Made by a program: the position numbers and the translations under genes | Source: JBEKYD01 sp049509915 | Lineage (GTDB): Bacteria > Acidobacteriota > Terriglobia > Bryobacterales > Bryobacteraceae | NCBI GenBank assembly: GCA_049509915.1 | Contig: JBEKZL010000047.1 | Location: forward strand, 1-33,309 | DNA length: 33,309 nt | Direction of reading: 5' to 3' | Shown here: positions 1-7,390 of the stretch, piece after piece | Numbering within the stretch: position 1 is the stretch's first letter | How the letters are laid out: each line of letters begins with the position of its first letter | The notes under the pieces: model-generated | What the model was told of the DNA's origin: nothing | What the model saw: the letters and a program-made list of their open reading frames with translations, nothing else | Databases searched by the model: none

Positions 1-124
1 GCAGCGCCCGTTCCAACAGCGCCTTGGTCAGCCGCTTGAGCAGCCCGTTTTCGCCAATGATGTCTTCCGGTTTCTCGTACCCCTTCAGTAGCTCGTCTAC
101 GAGATCGGGTTTGATGTCTTCCAT
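1..124 (-). CDS. IS256-family transposase, N-terminal fragment (cut by window edge)
   Basis: The 41 visible residues begin MEDIKPDLVDELLKGYEKPE and continue with an IGENGLLKRLTKALLERAL-type segment. This is the characteristic start of IS256/Mutator-type DDE transposases, which cut and paste their element. The catalytic DDE core would lie beyond base 1 and cannot be judged. The ATG at 124 is supported by a good ribosome-binding site, AAGGAGA, a few bases upstream on the minus strand. Whether the transposase is intact is unknown. Confidence 0.85.
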   Translation of the reverse strand, partial: MEDIKPDLVDELLKGYEKPEDIIGENGLLKRLTKALLERAL

Positions 125-178
125 ACGTTCTCCTTTTAGCATTGCGGAGAACGTTTACACAAAAAATCTTACACCGTC
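1..178 (-). mobile_element. End of an IS256-family insertion sequence, running off the left edge
   Basis: The minus strand encodes the N-terminus of an IS256-type transposase. Upstream of it lies a short non-coding end containing an AT-rich stretch (about 151-175) of the kind found at IS256-family termini. The outer boundary is placed near 178 because the coding sense of the neighbouring gene stops making sense there. The other end and the target duplication are outside the window, so the exact edge is uncertain by a few bases. Confidence 0.75.
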
Positions 179-448
179 ACCCACTGCCGAAATTCGCCAT
201 CCCGTAGAAGTAGTTCTGGGCCGAGAGCACGATAATTAGATCTGCCTTCTCATGCTCGTCGGTTAGTGTCCAGTGCGACCATTTACGGATCTCGTCGTAG
301 ACCACATCCATGGTCCCCGGCTCGATCCCCTGATTGAGCACGAACACCGTCTTCGCCGTCCTGATCCCCTGGGAAGCGGGGCCGGATTGACAGCCCACGC
401 GGCCGACAGCGTCGCGGCCAGAGCAAAACACGCTAGGATTGTTCTCAC
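177..448 (-). pseudogene. Secreted protein of unknown function, frameshifted and interrupted by the IS256 element
   Basis: A GTG start at 448 opens a classical signal peptide (MRTILACFALAATLSAAWA). That frame soon degenerates into an arginine-rich string. The protein-like sequence resumes in another minus-strand frame from about 370 (KTVFVLNQGIEPGTMD, then a DEHEKADLIIVLSAQN-type segment). It ends abruptly in GSG and a TGA at 177-179, exactly where the IS256 end begins. The simplest reading is one exported protein of unknown function carrying a frameshift near 360-380 and truncated by transposon insertion. I do not recognise the family. The remaining part would lie on the far side of the element, outside the window. 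Confidence 0.65.
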
Positions 449-576
449 GGTTCACCCCCGATCAAGGGCCACATCTCTACCGCCCTTATCATCCTATCCT
501 CCCCCAGCTACCCTAACACCTTTCCGATGCGGCCCTGGCCAGCCTTCCCGAGGCGAAGGCTCCCATTCCCTTTGCT

Positions 577-1572
577 TCAACAACACGCGAACCAGGCCTT
601 CACCAGCTCGATCAGGCGAAGGGACCACGCCTCGTACCTCGGCTTGTCCATGTCATAGGCGCATAATCTGGAGAACGCTGTCTGAATGACGAACGACTGG
701 ACTCGCGTGTCGTATCGAAAACTGCCGTCGTCGAGTTTCGGCACCTGTACCGTCTGCTCATGCGACGGCCCTGTCCCTCCCGGTTGCATGTGGTCCCCGC
801 CGCGCACGCCGGTATCCTCAAGCGCGAATGCGATCTGGAGCACCCGGTTCTGCAACAGCACCCCGCCGGTTCAGATCCGCATCGTCGTTCCGATGGGCAG
901 GCAGATGTCACGTAGAAACAGGTCGTGCGGAGCGCCGGCAAATAAGTTCCCCGCGGATGCTAGCTGCTGTCGGATGTCCTCTCCAGTGATCTTCGAGCAT
1001 TCCTCGCGTTTGGATGTGGGAACAATCTTGCCGAACGACATTGTGGGGGAGTTATATCGCCTGAACTGCCACTGCCAATCTGCCCCCGCATGGGCGAAGA
1101 ACTCGGCCAAGCTAAAGACCGCGAAATCTGCCGCAACTCTGTCCAGGCCCTGTTCAAAGGCGCCCCTATGTTTGGAAAACAACCACCCGCCGGCCTCCAC
1201 CTCGACACCGATTCCTGACGAAACGAGAGTTCTGGTGAGATCTAAGACGCCGCGAGCGCTGTCGCCATCGAGGACTTTGGTGTAGTCCCACTGCCTGATT
1301 TGCCCATCACGGAAATCTGCGGTGTAGGCGAAGCTCACCTGATCGTCCCGGGTCGACGGCCGGAGATCGAACCACAACTGCAGGCCAAACGCGATCACCG
1401 TTGCCGTCAGTGCGCCCGTAGCGAGCGCGATGTTCCGCGAACCCAGGTTGTGCCAAGCAATTACGATTGACGTGACAACGAGGACACCGGCGGCCAGTAT
1501 ATTCGCACCGACGACCCAAGCAAGAAAATCCGTCCCACGCTGTGCAGACATGCTAACCAAATCGTAACGCAC
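577..1572 (-). pseudogene. Two-helix membrane protein of unknown function with an in-frame TGA
   Basis: The frame starts at a GTG (1572) or more likely at the ATG at 1551 (MSAQRGTDFL). Two hydrophobic segments lie at about residues 17-40 and 47-67, followed by a soluble domain of about 160 residues. A TGA at 871-873 interrupts the frame after PIGTTMRI. The same frame then stays open for about 95 more codons (VLLQNRVLQIAFALEDTG onward) to a natural-looking end at 577. The sequence after the stop still looks like protein, so a recent nonsense change (for example CGA to TGA) is likely. Alternatively the first 233 codons are the whole protein. No family was recognised. It lies next to the IS-disrupted gene on the same strand. 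Confidence 0.5.
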
Positions 1573-1747
1573 CGATACGACAGTGCCGATATGAACGCCT
1601 CAAAAACGCGCCGCTATCCAGCGCAGCGTCCTTATGCACGCCCATAGGGAGGGGCAGGCGGATCTGCAAGTCCCAGGTTTCCTCAGCCGGTCCTCCGCTC
1701 CATCGATCCCCGACGCCCTCTTCCACCGCTCGCCAGCGCTGCCCAGC

Positions 1748-2620
1748 TCAACCCAGCCGCCGGATTTCCTCCGCCACCGCTTCCGGATCTTCCATGGGAA
1801 TGTAATGCGACCGGCCTTGCAGAAGGATGTCGCGGCCGCGCGCGAAGCGGGAAGCCAGGTCGGGAGCGGTGGGCGAGGCGCTCAGATCGAACGCGCCGGC
1901 GCCGCGTTCCATTCCGGCGCGCATCACCACCACGGGCGCCGAGATACCGGCGATCAAGGGGTACAGGTCGGCCTCTGGCGCGGTCGATTCGGTGTAAATC
2001 GACGCCTCGAAAGCCGGCGGGCAAGCTAGCTCCAGGCCGTCTTTACCCGGCAGCAAGCCGAACTGGCAATAATCGTGCAAAATCTCCGGGCGCCACCGGG
2101 CGAAGGGCTGGCGGTTGCGAAAGCGCTCGAACATCTGCTCCACCGAGTCGAAGCGGGCTTTGCGCCGCAAGGTGAAAGAGCCGTCGAAGGGCGGCTGGGA
2201 GTAGCGCTCCCGGGGATAAATGGTGGGGTCGATCAGCAGCCACTTGGCGAAGGCTGCAGGGCGCAACGCCGCGGTTTGGACCAGGGCGTGGCCGCCCATC
2301 GAGTGTCCCACCGCGACCGCGTCGCGCATGGCGAAATGGTCGATGACCCGAGCCAGGTCGGCTCCGAAGGCGGGCCAGCGCGCCGGTAGCGGCCCTCTGC
2401 CGCTTCGTCCGTGACTGCGCGCGTCGATGGCCAGAGCTCGGCGGCCAGGCAATAGGCGCATGACGGCGTCCCACAGCCGGCCGTGAAAGGCGGTGGAATG
2501 CGCCAGCAGGAGGGGCGGCCCTTCGCCCGGCCATTCCCACACGGCCTGATCCACCGCTCCGCCGGTCACCATCCGCAGCGCCGGCTGTTCCTGGGGAAAA
2601 CGACGAGTCTCCACAAACAA
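1748..2620 (-). CDS. Alpha/beta-fold hydrolase
   Basis: This is a probable soluble hydrolase of about 290 residues, the usual size for single-domain alpha/beta hydrolases. The oxyanion-side motif LLLAHSTAFHGRLW is followed by DARSHGRSG and the nucleophile elbow GHSMGG, with Ser about residue 107. A late SHYIPMEDPEAVAEEI segment supplies the expected catalytic His. The substrate cannot be told from sequence; esters, lactones or C-C bonds are all possible in this superfamily. The 5' end is uncertain: TTG at 2620, GTG at 2614 and ATG at 2572 are all in frame and none has a strong ribosome-binding site. The gene is divergent from the DNA-binding protein gene at 2723. Confidence 0.85.
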   Translation of the reverse strand: MFVETRRFPQEQPALRMVTGGAVDQAVWEWPGEGPPLLLAHSTAFHGRLWDAVMRLLPGRRALAIDARSHGRSGRGPLPARWPAFGADLARVIDHFAMRDAVAVGHSMGGHALVQTAALRPAAFAKWLLIDPTIYPRERYSQPPFDGSFTLRRKARFDSVEQMFERFRNRQPFARWRPEILHDYCQFGLLPGKDGLELACPPAFEASIYTESTAPEADLYPLIAGISAPVVVMRAGMERGAGAFDLSASPTAPDLASRFARGRDILLQGRSHYIPMEDPEAVAEEIRRLG

Positions 2621-2655
2621 GATTGTCGCAGGATTCGCGGCCCTGAAAAAACAGT

Positions 2656-2684
2656 TTGCATCTCAAATGTTTTTTGGTTATTCT
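2656..2684 (+). promoter_or_regulatory. Sigma-70-type promoter for the HTH gene at 2723
   Basis: TTGCAT (2656-2661) and TATTCT (2679-2684) are separated by exactly 17 bases in a locally AT-rich patch. The predicted start of transcription near 2691 leaves a leader of about 30 bases before the ATG. Confidence 0.5.
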
Positions 2685-2722
2685 GAAGGGGCTCTGGTAC
2701 TCGACTAAGCGCGCGAACAGCC

Positions 2723-3220
2723 ATGGAAACAGCCGCGCACGGAATCTTGACCCGCGACGAAATGGAGAGCAGGCGCCTGCAAGCCGCGCAGGACCTGCAA
2801 AATGGTTTTACCCAGTCTGAAGTAGCCCGCAAGTTCGGCGTGAGCCGGACGACGGCGTCCCGTTGGGGCCGGACTTTGCACGGTTCCGGCGTCGAAGCGT
2901 TGCGGAAGCGGCGGGCACCGGGCCGCCCGTGCCGCCTCAGTCAACCCCAACTTGGCCGCCTCGCCGAGGTCTACCAAGCCGGACCGCGATCGGCGGGTTT
3001 CGATAGCGACCGCTGGACCACGATACGTTTCGCTCTGGCGATCGAGGCTCGTTTCGGCGTGCATTACGATCCCGATCACGTCGGCCGCATCATCAACCGG
3101 CTGGGCTTGCGACAACGCGTGCGGGGGCGGGCGAAACGGAACGAACGGCTTTACGCGGCTCCCTACGCGCCGGCTCCGGCGGTGGTGAACCTGGAACTTA
3201 ATTCGGTGGTATCGGCCTAA
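2723..3220 (+). CDS. IS630-type helix-turn-helix/winged-helix protein without transposase core
   Basis: The 165-residue protein matches only the DNA-binding half of IS630/Tc1-type transposases. A first HTH (residues about 27-52, NGFTQSEVARKFGVSRTTAS) and a linker rich in arginine (ALRKRRAPGRP) are followed by a second winged-helix region that includes FGVHYDPDHVGRIINRLGL. The DDE nuclease domain that normally follows is absent, and the protein ends in an alanine/proline-rich tail. It may be a solo regulator derived from a transposase or a decayed element. It has its own promoter-like sequence, which favours a retained gene. The function is inferred to be DNA binding only. Confidence 0.75.
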   Translation: METAAHGILTRDEMESRRLQAAQDLQNGFTQSEVARKFGVSRTTASRWGRTLHGSGVEALRKRRAPGRPCRLSQPQLGRLAEVYQAGPRSAGFDSDRWTTIRFALAIEARFGVHYDPDHVGRIINRLGLRQRVRGRAKRNERLYAAPYAPAPAVVNLELNSVVSA

Positions 3221-3235
3221 AGTCCGGATGAAGCT

Positions 3236-3266
3236 GGGCCAGCGCTACCGGACCTGTCGCTGGCCC
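3236..3266. terminator. Strong hairpin between convergent genes
   Basis: GGGCCAGCG (3236-3244) pairs perfectly with CGCTGGCCC (3258-3266) across a 13-base loop. It sits just after the stop of the HTH gene (3220) and before the end of the convergent small membrane protein (3292). No T-tract follows on either strand, so a bidirectional terminator is plausible but not proven. Confidence 0.4.
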
Positions 3267-3291
3267 GCCCTTCGGCTCGTCCTGGGGTCTC

Positions 3292-3549
3292 TTACGACCG
3301 GGAGATCCTGCGTGCCTTGCGGAAGGAGGAAATCCCGTACCAAAGCATGATCGCAGTGCAGGGCACTCCAAACACGACACGGACCGCTTCATGCATGTGA
3401 ATCACCGTCAAAGATGCGAAATATACTCCTAACGATATGAAAAGAAAACCTATTACCTCGTTCCATAGGGTTCGCGCCGGTTTGATGACCGCAGGTACGA
3501 CGTGCTTGAGAAAGGCTAGGCCCTGTCTCCCGGCTTGTTTTTGCCACAC
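3292..3549 (-). CDS. Small two-helix inner-membrane protein of unknown function
   Basis: The 85-residue product has an amphipathic, basic N-terminus (GRQGLAFLKHVVPAVIKPAR), two predicted transmembrane helices (about residues 31-50 and 57-77) and a basic tail (FRKARRISRS). The composition and the clean N- and C-terminal segments look like a genuine small membrane protein of a type I associate with acidobacterial genomes, but no function is known to me. The start is a GTG at 3549. It is flanked by hairpins on both sides (3236-3266 and 3568-3594). Confidence 0.65.
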   Translation of the reverse strand: MWQKQAGRQGLAFLKHVVPAVIKPARTLWNEVIGFLFISLGVYFASLTVIHMHEAVRVVFGVPCTAIMLWYGISSFRKARRISRS

Positions 3550-3567
3550 GACTTCATGTTAGCAAAA

Positions 3568-3594
3568 CCATGAATCGCCCCTCGGGCGATTATG
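3568..3594. repeat. Near-perfect 12-bp inverted repeat
   Basis: CCAT plus AATCGCCC on the left pairs with GGGCGATT plus ATGG on the right, with a 3-base loop and one bulged G. It lies in the divergent gap between the small membrane protein (start 3549) and the gene at 3755. It could be a REP-like element or an operator; nothing decides between them. The rest of the 205-bp gap shows no other clear feature. Confidence 0.5.
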
Positions 3595-3754
3595 GCCCTC
3601 AAGCATTGCTCCCGCTCCGTCGATAGATAATACGGTTTCGGCTTGTGGACCCGGCCGTGCGTCCACTACAATCGGAACGGGTGGTCAGAGGCCGGTCGGC
3701 GCCGTGGAACGCGGATCGACTCTGACGCGTCCGCCTAAGGTAAGGGAGTACTCC

Positions 3755-4072
3755 GTGGATGAACCACTAAAGCACCTCATGCAGGAGCTCGGAAACGCCA
3801 TCAACGATTCGTTATCGGATTCCGACCGGATCGCGGAGGCGATCGGTGAAATCAAAAGAGCCGGGTATGATGTATTCCTGGTTTTGGAGGCTACGATCGG
3901 CTTCAATCGCCGCAACGAATCGGACGAAGACGAGGAAACCGAGGAATCAGCGGAAACTGTGGAGGAACAACCCAAGCGGAATTTTGAGGCGACCGGCAAG
4001 ATTAAGTTCACTTCTCAGGATCACCGCTTTCTCCGCGCCTTGAAAATCGCGGTCGACGACGAATCGCGTTAA
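3755..4072 (+). CDS. Small acidic conserved-looking protein of unknown function
   Basis: The frame is open from 3704, but the GTG at 3755 is the better start because AAGGGAG (3742-3748) lies at proper spacing, giving 105 residues (VDEPLKHLMQELGNAINDSL). The first half predicts helices with SDRIAEAIGEIKRAGYDVFL. A very acidic low-complexity linker follows (ESDEDEETEESAETVEEQ), and then a short basic C-terminal block (FLRALKIAVDDESR). There is no signal peptide or membrane segment. I do not recognise a named family. It is convergent with the glycosyltransferase gene that ends at 4099. Confidence 0.65.
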   Translation: MDEPLKHLMQELGNAINDSLSDSDRIAEAIGEIKRAGYDVFLVLEATIGFNRRNESDEDEETEESAETVEEQPKRNFEATGKIKFTSQDHRFLRALKIAVDDESR

Positions 4073-4098
4073 CCGCGCACGCTGGGTCGGCCAACAGT

Positions 4099-5127
4099 TC
4101 AGCCCAACAACTCGCCGTAAAGTTCCCAGGTGCGCCGCACCGCATCTTCCCAGCGAAACGACTTTGCCCGCTCCAAGCCCCGCCGGCTCAGTTCGCGCCG
4201 CAGATCTTCACTACCGGTGACTTCGGCAAGCGCCCGGCGCAATTCGTCCGTATCTTCCGGGTTCACCAATAAGGCCGCGTCGCCGGCGACCTCCGGCAGG
4301 GCGGAACGGTTGGAGGTAATCACCGGCGTTCCGGCGGCCATGGCCTCCAGCACCGGCATGCCAAAGCCTTCGTCGAGGGAGGGGAAGGCGAAGGCGCTGG
4401 CGCGGGAATACCAGGCGGCCAGCTCCGCGGGCGTGGTATAGCCAGCCAGTACAATTCGCTCCCGAGCGGGGCTGCGTTGGATGCGGTCGAATATCCGCTC
4501 GGCTCCGTACCCGGCCGACCCGCTCAATACGAGACGCCACTCCGCACCCACCGCCTCGAACGCATCCACCAGGCGGGCGATGTTCTTGCGAGTTTGCAGC
4601 GCGCCAACGCTCAAGATTATCTTTTCACGCGGACAGGCGTGAAATGCGAGCGGCCGGGTGCCGTGATGGATCACGCGGACCTTGCCGGCAGCCACTCCCA
4701 AAAGCGAAACCACCTGCCCGCGGGTGAACTCCGAAACCGCCACGATGGCGTCGCAGCGCGAAGCCGCCTCCCACGCCTGGCGGGCGAAACGGGCGCGAAA
4801 CTCGGAGGTGGAATACTCTCCGGTCAGCACAAACAAGTCGTGGAAGGTGGCGACCGCCAGCCGCAGCGGAATATCCGGAAGGCGCTGATTGAGACCGTGG
4901 AAGAGATTGGCGCGGCGCGGCCCCCAGGGTTCGGCCAGCAGGCCGCGGCGCGCGTTGGGCGGCAGCGCGGCGTCGAACGAGCCGAGAAAGCGATGCGGCC
5001 GATAGCAGAATTGGAAGCCGGCCTCGGGATGCTGGCGCGCCAGGCCATACAGAATCTCGCGGGAATACACGGCCACCCCCGAAGGGGTGGGGTCCAGGCT
5101 GTACGTAGCATCGAGGGAAATGGTCAA
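4099..5127 (-). CDS. GT4-family glycosyltransferase
   Basis: The product transfers a sugar from an activated donor onto an unknown acceptor at the cytoplasmic face. Two Rossmann-like halves are visible. The first contains FHDLFVLTGEYST and an AIVAVSEFTRGQVVSLLGV region. The second has SVGALQTRKNIARLVDAF, LVLSGSAGYGAERIF and the donor-site E-x7-E motif EGFGMPVLE, followed by NRSALPEVAGDAALLV. These are diagnostic of GT4. I start it at a TTG (5127) that overlaps the TGA of the upstream activator gene by four bases (TTGA), because the conserved fold begins right there (LTISLDATYSLDPTPSG). The frame is open further upstream, but that part has no protein-like character. It is probably translationally coupled, the third gene of rlpA - activator - GT. 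The acceptor is unknown; exopolysaccharide or envelope glycan is a guess. Confidence 0.88.
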   Translation of the reverse strand: MTISLDATYSLDPTPSGVAVYSREILYGLARQHPEAGFQFCYRPHRFLGSFDAALPPNARRGLLAEPWGPRRANLFHGLNQRLPDIPLRLAVATFHDLFVLTGEYSTSEFRARFARQAWEAASRCDAIVAVSEFTRGQVVSLLGVAAGKVRVIHHGTRPLAFHACPREKIILSVGALQTRKNIARLVDAFEAVGAEWRLVLSGSAGYGAERIFDRIQRSPARERIVLAGYTTPAELAAWYSRASAFAFPSLDEGFGMPVLEAMAAGTPVITSNRSALPEVAGDAALLVNPEDTDELRRALAEVTGSEDLRRELSRRGLERAKSFRWEDAVRRTWELYGELLG

Positions 5128-6161
5128 GCCATTCCGTATTTTTTCATCTTTCGATGCAGGGTGGTGCGGCCAATACCCAATAGCCGGGCGGCACGGGCGC
5201 GCTCTCCACCGGTGGAAACCAGCGCGGTGGCGATGGCCTTTCGCTGGCAAGCATCGCACTGCGCGAGCGAAACCACCGGCGCCGCCGCCGGCAAGATTTC
5301 AAAAGGCGCCGGCTCGCAGCCGGCGTCGCAGCCAGCCCCTACCATAGCCGCCATCTCGAGTTCGCGCCCGCCGACAAGGCTGGCGTAGATATGGTTCTGC
5401 AGCTGACTGGGCAGGTCCGCGGCGCTCCATGCGCCTTCCGAATGCAACGCGGCCATCCGCTCGATCGCGTGTAGCAGTTCACGCACATTGCCGGGCCAGT
5501 CGTAGGTGGCGAGAGCCGTCACAATGTCGACCGGGAGTTCGAGAACCCCGGTATCGAGCCTCGCGCTTCGCGCCCAAAAGTGGCGGACCAGCAGCGGAAT
5601 GTCTTCGGCCCGGTCGCGCAGAGCCGGCAGACGAATGGGGAGCACGTTCAGCCGGTAGTACAGGTCCTGCCGAAACCGCCCGTGCAGCACTTCCTCTTCC
5701 AAGTGCCGGTGGGTAGCCGCGATGATGCGGAGGTCGACCTTTCGCCACTGCAATGACCCCACCGCCCGGTATTCCCGCTCCTGTACCAGGCGGAGCAGCT
5801 TCACCTGCATTTCCGGCGGCAGGTCGCCGATCTCGTCAAAGAAGGCCGTGCCCCCGTCGGCGAGCTCCACCAGGCCCTTCTTGTCCATCACCGCACCGCT
5901 GAAAGAGCCTTTGACATGGCCGAACAATTCGCTTTCCACCAACGTTCCCACCAGCGAACCGCAGTCGATGGGCACGAACTGTCCAAGAGGGTTGGCGGCG
6001 TGGATGGAGCGCGCCACCACCTCTTTCCCGGTTCCACTCTCGCCGATCAGAAGCACGGGGAGCCGGCTCCGCGCCGCCTTGGCTATCATCCGCCGCACGG
6101 CCTCGATTGCGGGGGAACACCCTACCAAATCGTGACAAATCCCGGCTTCGGGCCGTATCAT
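5124..6161 (-). CDS. Sigma-54-dependent transcriptional activator without a sensor domain
   Basis: This AAA+ bacterial enhancer-binding protein of 345 residues would remodel sigma-54 RNA polymerase at promoters of unknown target genes. Walker A GESGTGKE (40-47), the sigma-54 contact loop GSFSGA (85-90, a variant of GAFTGA), Walker B GGTAFFDEIG with Asp109-Glu110, and a Fis-type HTH at the C-terminus (ARAARLLGIGRTTLHRKMKK) are all present. There is no receiver, GAF or PAS domain at the N-terminus; the AAA+ domain begins almost at once. The linker at about residues 279-285 is encoded by a perfect GC-rich palindrome (see 5307-5325). It lies 13 bp after rlpA, in the same operon as the glycosyltransferase. 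How its activity is controlled is not visible. Confidence 0.92.
   Translation of the reverse strand: MIRPEAGICHDLVGCSPAIEAVRRMIAKAARSRLPVLLIGESGTGKEVVARSIHAANPLGQFVPIDCGSLVGTLVESELFGHVKGSFSGAVMDKKGLVELADGGTAFFDEIGDLPPEMQVKLLRLVQEREYRAVGSLQWRKVDLRIIAATHRHLEEEVLHGRFRQDLYYRLNVLPIRLPALRDRAEDIPLLVRHFWARSARLDTGVLELPVDIVTALATYDWPGNVRELLHAIERMAALHSEGAWSAADLPSQLQNHIYASLVGGRELEMAAMVGAGCDAGCEPAPFEILPAAAPVVSLAQCDACQRKAIATALVSTGGERARAARLLGIGRTTLHRKMKKYGMA
5307..5325. repeat. GC-rich palindrome inside the activator linker
   Basis: CGCCGGCT (5307-5314) pairs perfectly with AGCCGGCG (5318-5325) around a CGC loop, followed by a second partial copy (GTCGCAGCCAGCCCC). It encodes the Cys/Ala/Pro-rich linker between the AAA+ and Fis domains. 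It resembles dispersed intergenic GC-hairpin repeats, but its copy number elsewhere is unknown. Confidence 0.4.
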
Positions 6162-6174
6162 TCCAAAGAACCCT

Positions 6175-6825
6175 CTACGGGTTATCTAGTCGGACGACGA
6201 AGACATTTTTCTCGCCGAGTTGTTCCATAATTTCGGCAGCCAGCCGATTGGCCCCATCTTCGGTGGTTTCCGCCCCCACCAGGATTCGCCAAAGCGGCGG
6301 GTTACCGGCGCGCGGCACTAGGCGCGCCGAACCATAGCGGACCGCCATTTGCCCGCGCAGGCGTTCGGCGGCGGACTGGTCGCGGAAGGCCCCCACCTGG
6401 ACTGCGAACAGCCCCCCGGGCGAACTCGCCGGCGCGCGAATCACCTCCAACCGCACTTTTGCAATCCCCGGTCCGATCAGGTCGATCTGCCGGGCAGCTT
6501 CATGGGAAAGATCGATGATCCTTCCGTCCACGAACGGGCCGCGATCGATGATTCTGACATCGACCGTTTTCCGGTTGGTGAGATTGGTAACTCGTACCCA
6601 GGTTTGAAACGGGAGCGTACGGTGTGCGGCTACCAGGGTCTCCATGTCATAAATTTCGCCATCGGCGGCCGGGCGGCCGTGATAAGGGTAGCCGTACCAG
6701 CTCGCCGTGCCGGTTTCGGTGTGGCCGATGGGGACGATGGCGGGGACCTTCGACGTCGTCCGCCGCTTATGAGCGCAGCCGGCAGCCACGAAGGCGGCCA
6801 GCGCCATCACCAGGGCCTTTCGCAT
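6175..6825 (-). CDS. rlpA: RlpA family septal-ring lytic transglycosylase lipoprotein
   Basis: RlpA proteins cleave glycan strands lacking stem peptides at the division septum. The N-terminus is a lipoprotein signal (MRKALVMALAAFVAAGC, Cys17). A double-psi beta-barrel spans about residues 39-130 with TGTASWYGYPYHGRPAADG, VRVTNLTNRKTVDVRIIDRG and the following PFVDGRIIDLSHEAA, including the DRGP region used in catalysis in this family. A C-terminal SPOR-like domain (about 140-213, LFAVQVGAFRDQSAAERL) would bind denuded peptidoglycan. The length of 216 residues is typical of short RlpA. A CATAAT hexamer about 18 bases upstream of the ATG may be its -10. It is the first gene of the rlpA - sigma-54 activator - GT operon, which hints at envelope remodelling. 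Confidence 0.9.
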   Translation of the reverse strand: MRKALVMALAAFVAAGCAHKRRTTSKVPAIVPIGHTETGTASWYGYPYHGRPAADGEIYDMETLVAAHRTLPFQTWVRVTNLTNRKTVDVRIIDRGPFVDGRIIDLSHEAARQIDLIGPGIAKVRLEVIRAPASSPGGLFAVQVGAFRDQSAAERLRGQMAVRYGSARLVPRAGNPPLWRILVGAETTEDGANRLAAEIMEQLGEKNVFVVRLDNP

Positions 6826-6961
6826 GGCGCTGGTCCGATTATGCCACGCTACAGCGGCTCACGCCTGCCGGCATTCTCCACTTCCCTTAGGTTTTCAAGC
6901 GGATTACCTTACCCTTCGAATATTCGGCCAGGAGGCCCGGCCGAGCAGCGGGAGCCCTGTA

Positions 6962-7336
6962 ATGCTGGAGCCTCCCTCGGCCGATATGAACGTTATGCAG
7001 GACAGAAGATCGGAAGTGAGGATGCTTTGCGCTGACATGGTGCATGTGCGCTGGCGCGATCCGGCGGGCAAGACCATGCGCGCGATGGGTTTACTGGAAG
7101 ACATTTCCCATTCCGGCGCGTGCCTGCAGCTGGAAACCCCCGTGCCGCTGGCCGCGAAAATCAGTTGGGAATCCAACAGACATCGTTTCAGCGGGCAGGT
7201 TCGCTACTGTGTGTATCGGGAAGTCGGCTATTTCATTGGGGTGGAGCTCGAAGCCGGTTCGCTCTGGTCCCAAAAGTGTTTTAAGCCACAGCATCTGCTC
7301 GACCCGCAGGTCCTGCTACGCGCCGCCAAGAAGTAG
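6962..7336 (+). CDS. PilZ-domain protein (probable cyclic-di-GMP receptor)
   Basis: PilZ domains bind cyclic-di-GMP and modulate motility or polysaccharide output. The RxxxR motif (DRRSEVR) near the N-terminus and the DISHSGACL motif (D-x-S-x-x-G) are both present, followed by a beta-barrel pattern ending in VGYFIGVEL. The frame is open back to 6824, but the upstream part overlaps the start of rlpA and looks non-coding. ATG 6962 with a GGGAG ribosome-binding site gives a 124-residue single-domain protein. It is divergent from rlpA. No partner domain is fused, so the effector must be a separate protein. Confidence 0.82.
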   Translation: MLEPPSADMNVMQDRRSEVRMLCADMVHVRWRDPAGKTMRAMGLLEDISHSGACLQLETPVPLAAKISWESNRHRFSGQVRYCVYREVGYFIGVELEAGSLWSQKCFKPQHLLDPQVLLRAAKK

Positions 7337-7367
7337 TGATCTTTTTACGAATCATTCCAAACACCGC

Positions 7368-7390
7368 AACCCTCTAAAAAAAAGAGGGTT
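7368..7390 (+). terminator. Hairpin with an all-A loop downstream of the PilZ gene
   Basis: AACCCTCT (7368-7375) pairs with AGAGGGTT (7383-7390) around seven A residues, about 30 bases after the PilZ stop. A T-rich tail is missing on the plus strand, so termination is only possible. Confidence 0.4.

Noticed and set aside
456..576. Short frames between the two decayed genes
   Set aside because: No start with a ribosome-binding site and no protein-like sequence.
4099..5127. SqdX/SQD2 sulfolipid transferase partner for sqdB
   Set aside because: It is a GT4 enzyme like SqdX, but it lies in a separate minus-strand operon with rlpA and shows no specific SqdX hallmark that I could identify.
4477..5388. 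Open frame of about 300 codons on the plus strand across the GT and activator genes
   Set aside because: It spans the junction of two certain minus-strand genes and has no recognisable content.
5124..6161. Defective sigma-54 contact loop (GSFSGA instead of GAFTGA)
   Set aside because: Ala to Ser and Thr to Ser variants occur in functional enhancer-binding proteins, and the key Phe is kept, so this is probably not unusual.
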